A stretch of 8,997 bases of DNA from Bacteroidia bacterium (GTDB lineage: Bacteria; Bacteroidota; Bacteroidia; AKYH767-A; OLB10). A program made the translations under genes and the position numbers. Under the pieces are notes generated by a model. It searched no databases. It was not told the origin of the DNA and saw nothing but the letters and a program-made list of their open reading frames with translations. Where the stretch lies: positions 1 to 8,997 of the forward strand of contig JANWID010000359.1 of the NCBI GenBank assembly GCA_025450095.1. Direction: 5' to 3'. This document shows, piece after piece, positions 6,567 through 8,997 of this stretch; the first letter of the stretch is position 1; every line of letters starts with the position of its first letter.

Positions 6567-7877
6567 TCAGGCAGGGATCCCGAAAAGGTCGAATTCCCCC
6601 GCAGAAGTGATCTTAATATCTGCAAAATGACCTGTACGCAGGTAAACATCCTTTGCCTCAACCAGCACTTCGTTATCTACCTCAGGTGAGTCGGCTTCGG
6701 TGCGGCCAATAAAATAGTTTCCTTCTTTGCGGTCAAAAAGTACCTTTAAGGTTTTACCGACTTTAGCTTCATTTATTTCAGATGAGATTTGTTGTTGCAG
6801 TTTCATTACTGCAGCCACACGCTCCTGCCTGACCTCTGAAGGAACATCATCGGTTAGCGAATAAGCATGTGTATTTTCCTCGTGGGAATATTCAAAAATA
6901 CCGAGGCGATCAAATCTTATATCCCTAATGAAATCGAGCATTTCCTGATGATCGCTTTCTGACTCACCCGGGTACCCTGCTATTAGCGTAGTTCTGAGCG
7001 CAATTCCGGGAACTCTCTTGCGGATGCGATCTATAAGCTCATACGTTTTCTTTCTTGTAGTACCCCTTCGCATCGATTTCAACATACTGTCGCTGATGTG
7101 TTGCAAGGGTATATCAAGGTACTTACAGATATTGGAACGGCTGTTCATCACTTCCAGCACATCTTCAGGAAAACCTGCCGGGAATGCATAGTGTAGCCTG
7201 ATCCAGTCGATGCCTTCCACTGAAGAAAGTTGACCCAGTAAATCAGCAAGTTTTCGTTCCCTGTAAATATCCAGACCGTAGTAGGTGGAATCCTGGGCAA
7301 TCAACAACAATTCCCGGGTGCCTTTTTCTGCCAGAGTTTTTGCTTCGGCAACTAATTGTTCGATTGGTTTTGATACATGCCCTCCACGCATCAACGGAAT
7401 TGCGCAAAAGGAACAGGGCCTGTCACATCCTTCCGAAATTTTCATATAGGCAAAATGCCTTGGTGTGGTCACCATCCGCTCCCCGATAAGCTCATGCTTA
7501 TAATCGGCACCCAGTGTTTTTAAAAGTAACGGAAGATCACGTGTTCCAAAAAAATGATCCACATCCGGAATTTCTTTTTGCAGGTCGGGCTTATAGCGCT
7601 CCGACAGGCATCCCGTAACAATCAGCTGATCGATTTTACCCGAAGCTTTCTGACGGGCATAGTGCAGAATGGTGTCTATTGATTCCTGTTTGGCATTATC
7701 AATAAAGCCACAGGTATTGATGATAACAATGTCATTGTTCCGGGATGCTGCTTCATGCTTTACTTCAAAGTCATTCGCCAGGAGTTGTCCCATTAAAATT
7801 TCAGAATCCACTACATTCTTGGAACACCCTAAAGTGACCACGTTGATCCTGTTTTGCCTGTGACTCTTTGTTCTCAA
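6567..7877 (-). CDS. rimO: Ribosomal protein S12 methylthiotransferase RimO
   Basis: RimO is a cytoplasmic radical-SAM enzyme that adds a methylthio group to the conserved aspartate of ribosomal protein S12. The 436-residue product has the full three-domain layout. The N-terminal UPF0004 domain carries cluster ligands Cys18 (TLGCSKN), Cys56 (INTCGFID) and Cys90 (VTGCLSERY). The radical-SAM core has the CxxxCxxC motif CDRPCSFC with Cys151, 155 and 158. The adjoining ISEGCDRPCSFCAIPLMRG favours RimO over the related tRNA enzyme MiaB. A C-terminal TRAM domain covers about 373-435. The start codon is TTG at 7875-7877. A stop lies five codons upstream with no ATG between, and the first in-frame ATG falls after the first cluster Cys. 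The N-terminus MRTKSHRQNRINVVTLGCSKN starting at this TTG resembles other Bacteroidota RimO proteins. No Shine-Dalgarno sequence is evident. It follows ftsY by 28 bp and is probably co-transcribed with it. Confidence 0.96.
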   Translation of the reverse strand: MRTKSHRQNRINVVTLGCSKNVVDSEILMGQLLANDFEVKHEAASRNNDIVIINTCGFIDNAKQESIDTILHYARQKASGKIDQLIVTGCLSERYKPDLQKEIPDVDHFFGTRDLPLLLKTLGADYKHELIGERMVTTPRHFAYMKISEGCDRPCSFCAIPLMRGGHVSKPIEQLVAEAKTLAEKGTRELLLIAQDSTYYGLDIYRERKLADLLGQLSSVEGIDWIRLHYAFPAGFPEDVLEVMNSRSNICKYLDIPLQHISDSMLKSMRRGTTRKKTYELIDRIRKRVPGIALRTTLIAGYPGESESDHQEMLDFIRDIRFDRLGIFEYSHEENTHAYSLTDDVPSEVRQERVAAVMKLQQQISSEINEAKVGKTLKVLFDRKEGNYFIGRTEADSPEVDNEVLVEAKDVYLRTGHFADIKITSAGEFDLFGIPA

Positions 7878-7905
7878 AATAACTAATGATTAATGACCGG
7901 GAATA

Positions 7906-8874
7906 TCATCCCTGGAGCGATTCGTTCTTGAAAAGTGAATCCACAAATTCCATACGATCGAAAACCTGCAGATCCGTCATTTTTTCTCCTACACCGATAT
8001 ATTTCACGGGAATTTGAAACTGGTCTGAAATTCCAATTACCACTCCTCCTTTAGCAGTACCATCGAGCTTGGTCAAAGCAAGGGCATTCACTTCCGTTGC
8101 CGCGGTGAACTGGCGAGCCTGTTCAATAGCATTCTGACCTGTTGAAGCATCCAGTACTAAGAGAATTTCATGTGGAGCTTCAGGAACTACTTTCTGCATC
8201 ACTCTTTTGATTTTTGAAAGCTCGTTCATCAGGTTGACTTTGTTATGCAATCTTCCTGCGGTGTCTATAATGCAAATATCCGCATTTTGCGCCACTGCTG
8301 CCTGAACTGTATCAAAAGCTACTGATGCGGGATCAGCGCCCATGCCCTGAGAAATTACGGGCACGTCGACACGTTTTGACCAGATGGTAAGCTGGTCAAC
8401 TGCTGCCGCACGAAATGTATCTGCCGCACCTAACAACACGGAACGCCCGCTTTGTTTAAACTGGTAAGCCAGTTTCCCGATAGTTGTGGTTTTACCTACA
8501 CCATTTACTCCGACCACCATGATTACATAAGGTTTCGGAAGCTGAACATTTGCCACACCATTTCCAAAAGCTTTTTCATTTTCAGTCATCAGAGCCGCTA
8601 CTTCTTCTTTCAGCAGGCGGTTCAACTCTGAAGCATTAATAAATTTATCGGTTGCTACCCTTTTTTGAAGCCTGTCGATTATTTTCAGAGTAGTTGGAAC
8701 TCCTACATCAGATGAGAGGAGAATTTCTTCCAACGTATCCAGCACGTCATCATCAACGGTGGATTTCCCGATAATGGCTTTGGTAATTTTAGTGAAAACA
8801 CTTTCACGGGTTTTTGAAAGACCCTGGTCGAGATCCTCTTTTTTCCCCTTCTTAAAAAAATCAAATATTCCCAT
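7906..8874 (-). CDS. ftsY: Signal recognition particle receptor FtsY
   Basis: FtsY is the membrane-associated SRP receptor GTPase. It binds the Ffh-containing SRP on translating ribosomes and hands nascent membrane proteins to the Sec translocon. The 322-residue product is a compact form: a short basic amphipathic start MGIFDFFKKGKK that can contact the membrane, the helical N domain (about 20-100), then the GTPase G domain. Motifs are all intact: G1 GVNGVGKTT (122-130), G2 DTFRAAAVDQL (152-162), G3 DTAGR (204-208), G4 TKLD (268-271) and the closing GVGEK (294-298). It lacks the long acidic A domain of E. coli FtsY, as is usual outside the gammaproteobacteria. The ATG at 8874 has a GGAG ribosome binding site seven bases upstream (plus-strand 8882-8885). 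It is preceded by a DUF4295-like gene and followed by rimO, an order I recall as recurrent in Bacteroidota. Confidence 0.97.
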   Translation of the reverse strand: MGIFDFFKKGKKEDLDQGLSKTRESVFTKITKAIIGKSTVDDDVLDTLEEILLSSDVGVPTTLKIIDRLQKRVATDKFINASELNRLLKEEVAALMTENEKAFGNGVANVQLPKPYVIMVVGVNGVGKTTTIGKLAYQFKQSGRSVLLGAADTFRAAAVDQLTIWSKRVDVPVISQGMGADPASVAFDTVQAAVAQNADICIIDTAGRLHNKVNLMNELSKIKRVMQKVVPEAPHEILLVLDASTGQNAIEQARQFTAATEVNALALTKLDGTAKGGVVIGISDQFQIPVKYIGVGEKMTDLQVFDRMEFVDSLFKNESLQG

Positions 8875-8894
8875 AAACCAACTCCGATAAAATG

Positions 8895-8923
8895 AAAAAG
8901 CTTCTTCCGGTAAGAAAGAAGCT
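8895..8923 (-). terminator. Possible intrinsic terminator or attenuator between the DUF4295-like gene and ftsY
   Basis: Read on the minus strand, AGCTTCTT (8923-8916) pairs with AAGAAGCT (8906-8899) around a nine-base loop. A T-run follows directly (8899-8895). The perfect 8-bp stem plus T-tract fits a rho-independent terminator, although the stem is only moderately GC-rich. It lies 23 bp after the DUF4295-like stop and about 20 bp before the ftsY ATG. It could therefore end or attenuate readthrough from the upstream gene into ftsY. No distinct promoter is seen between the hairpin and ftsY. Confidence 0.5.
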
Positions 8924-8945
8924 CAGACCTTATAAATTATTAATA

Positions 8946-8997
8946 TTATTTTCCTTTGAGAAAATCTTTGATGTGATCGTTATGTACAACTTCTTCC
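8946..8997 (-). CDS. C-terminal end of a DUF4295-like small protein, truncated by the window edge
   Basis: Only the last 16 residues are present, EEVVHNDHIKDFLKGK, followed by TAA at 8946-8948. The rest lies to the right of the window. The ending resembles the C-terminus of the DUF4295 family, very short basic proteins of Bacteroidota encoded beside the ribosomal protein genes rpmB and rpmG and upstream of ftsY. That position matches here, with ftsY 71 bp downstream on the same strand. The function of DUF4295 is not established; the context suggests a link with the ribosome. With so few residues, the family call rests as much on context as on sequence. Confidence 0.6.
   Translation of the reverse strand, partial: EEVVHNDHIKDFLKGK

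Overview
The window looks like chromosomal housekeeping DNA from a member of the Bacteroidota. The evidence is the end of a small DUF4295-like protein next to ftsY and then rimO, a membrane-anchored LytTR regulator, a bacillithiol pathway, weak or absent Shine-Dalgarno sequences at several genes, and a perfect TAnnTTTG-type -7 element. Family and genus cannot be set from this sequence. No rRNA, tRNA, CRISPR array, insertion sequence or phage gene was seen, and no gene is visibly broken.

Layout: on the plus strand, positions 1-1961 hold most of a dipeptidyl peptidase IV (family S9B) whose N-terminus lies left of the window. It is followed at 2029-2379 by a small YtxJ-type monothiol bacilliredoxin-like protein. 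Everything else reads on the minus strand. In transcription order (right to left) this is the last 16 codons of a DUF4295-like protein (8946-8997), ftsY (7906-8874), rimO (6567-7877), a four-helix membrane LytTR regulator (5593-6477), bshC (3948-5546) and a HerA-like DUF853 ATPase (2362-3903). The ytxJ-like gene and the DUF853 gene converge and overlap by 18 bp at their 3' ends.

Functionally there are three blocks. The first is an exported or periplasmic peptidase for proline-containing peptides. The second is a thiol-redox neighbourhood: BshC completes bacillithiol synthesis, and the YtxJ-like protein probably acts on bacillithiol mixed disulfides. Between them lies a HerA-like ATPase of unknown role. 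The third is a translation and protein-targeting block: a DUF4295-like protein, the SRP receptor FtsY, and RimO, which methylthiolates ribosomal protein S12.

Nothing here amounts to a clearly new system. The points most worth a second look are the bacillithiol gene pairing around the DUF853 ATPase, a perfect 17-bp palindrome upstream of bshC that spans the stop codon of the LytTR gene, a TTG start for rimO, and a possible terminator or attenuator just before ftsY.
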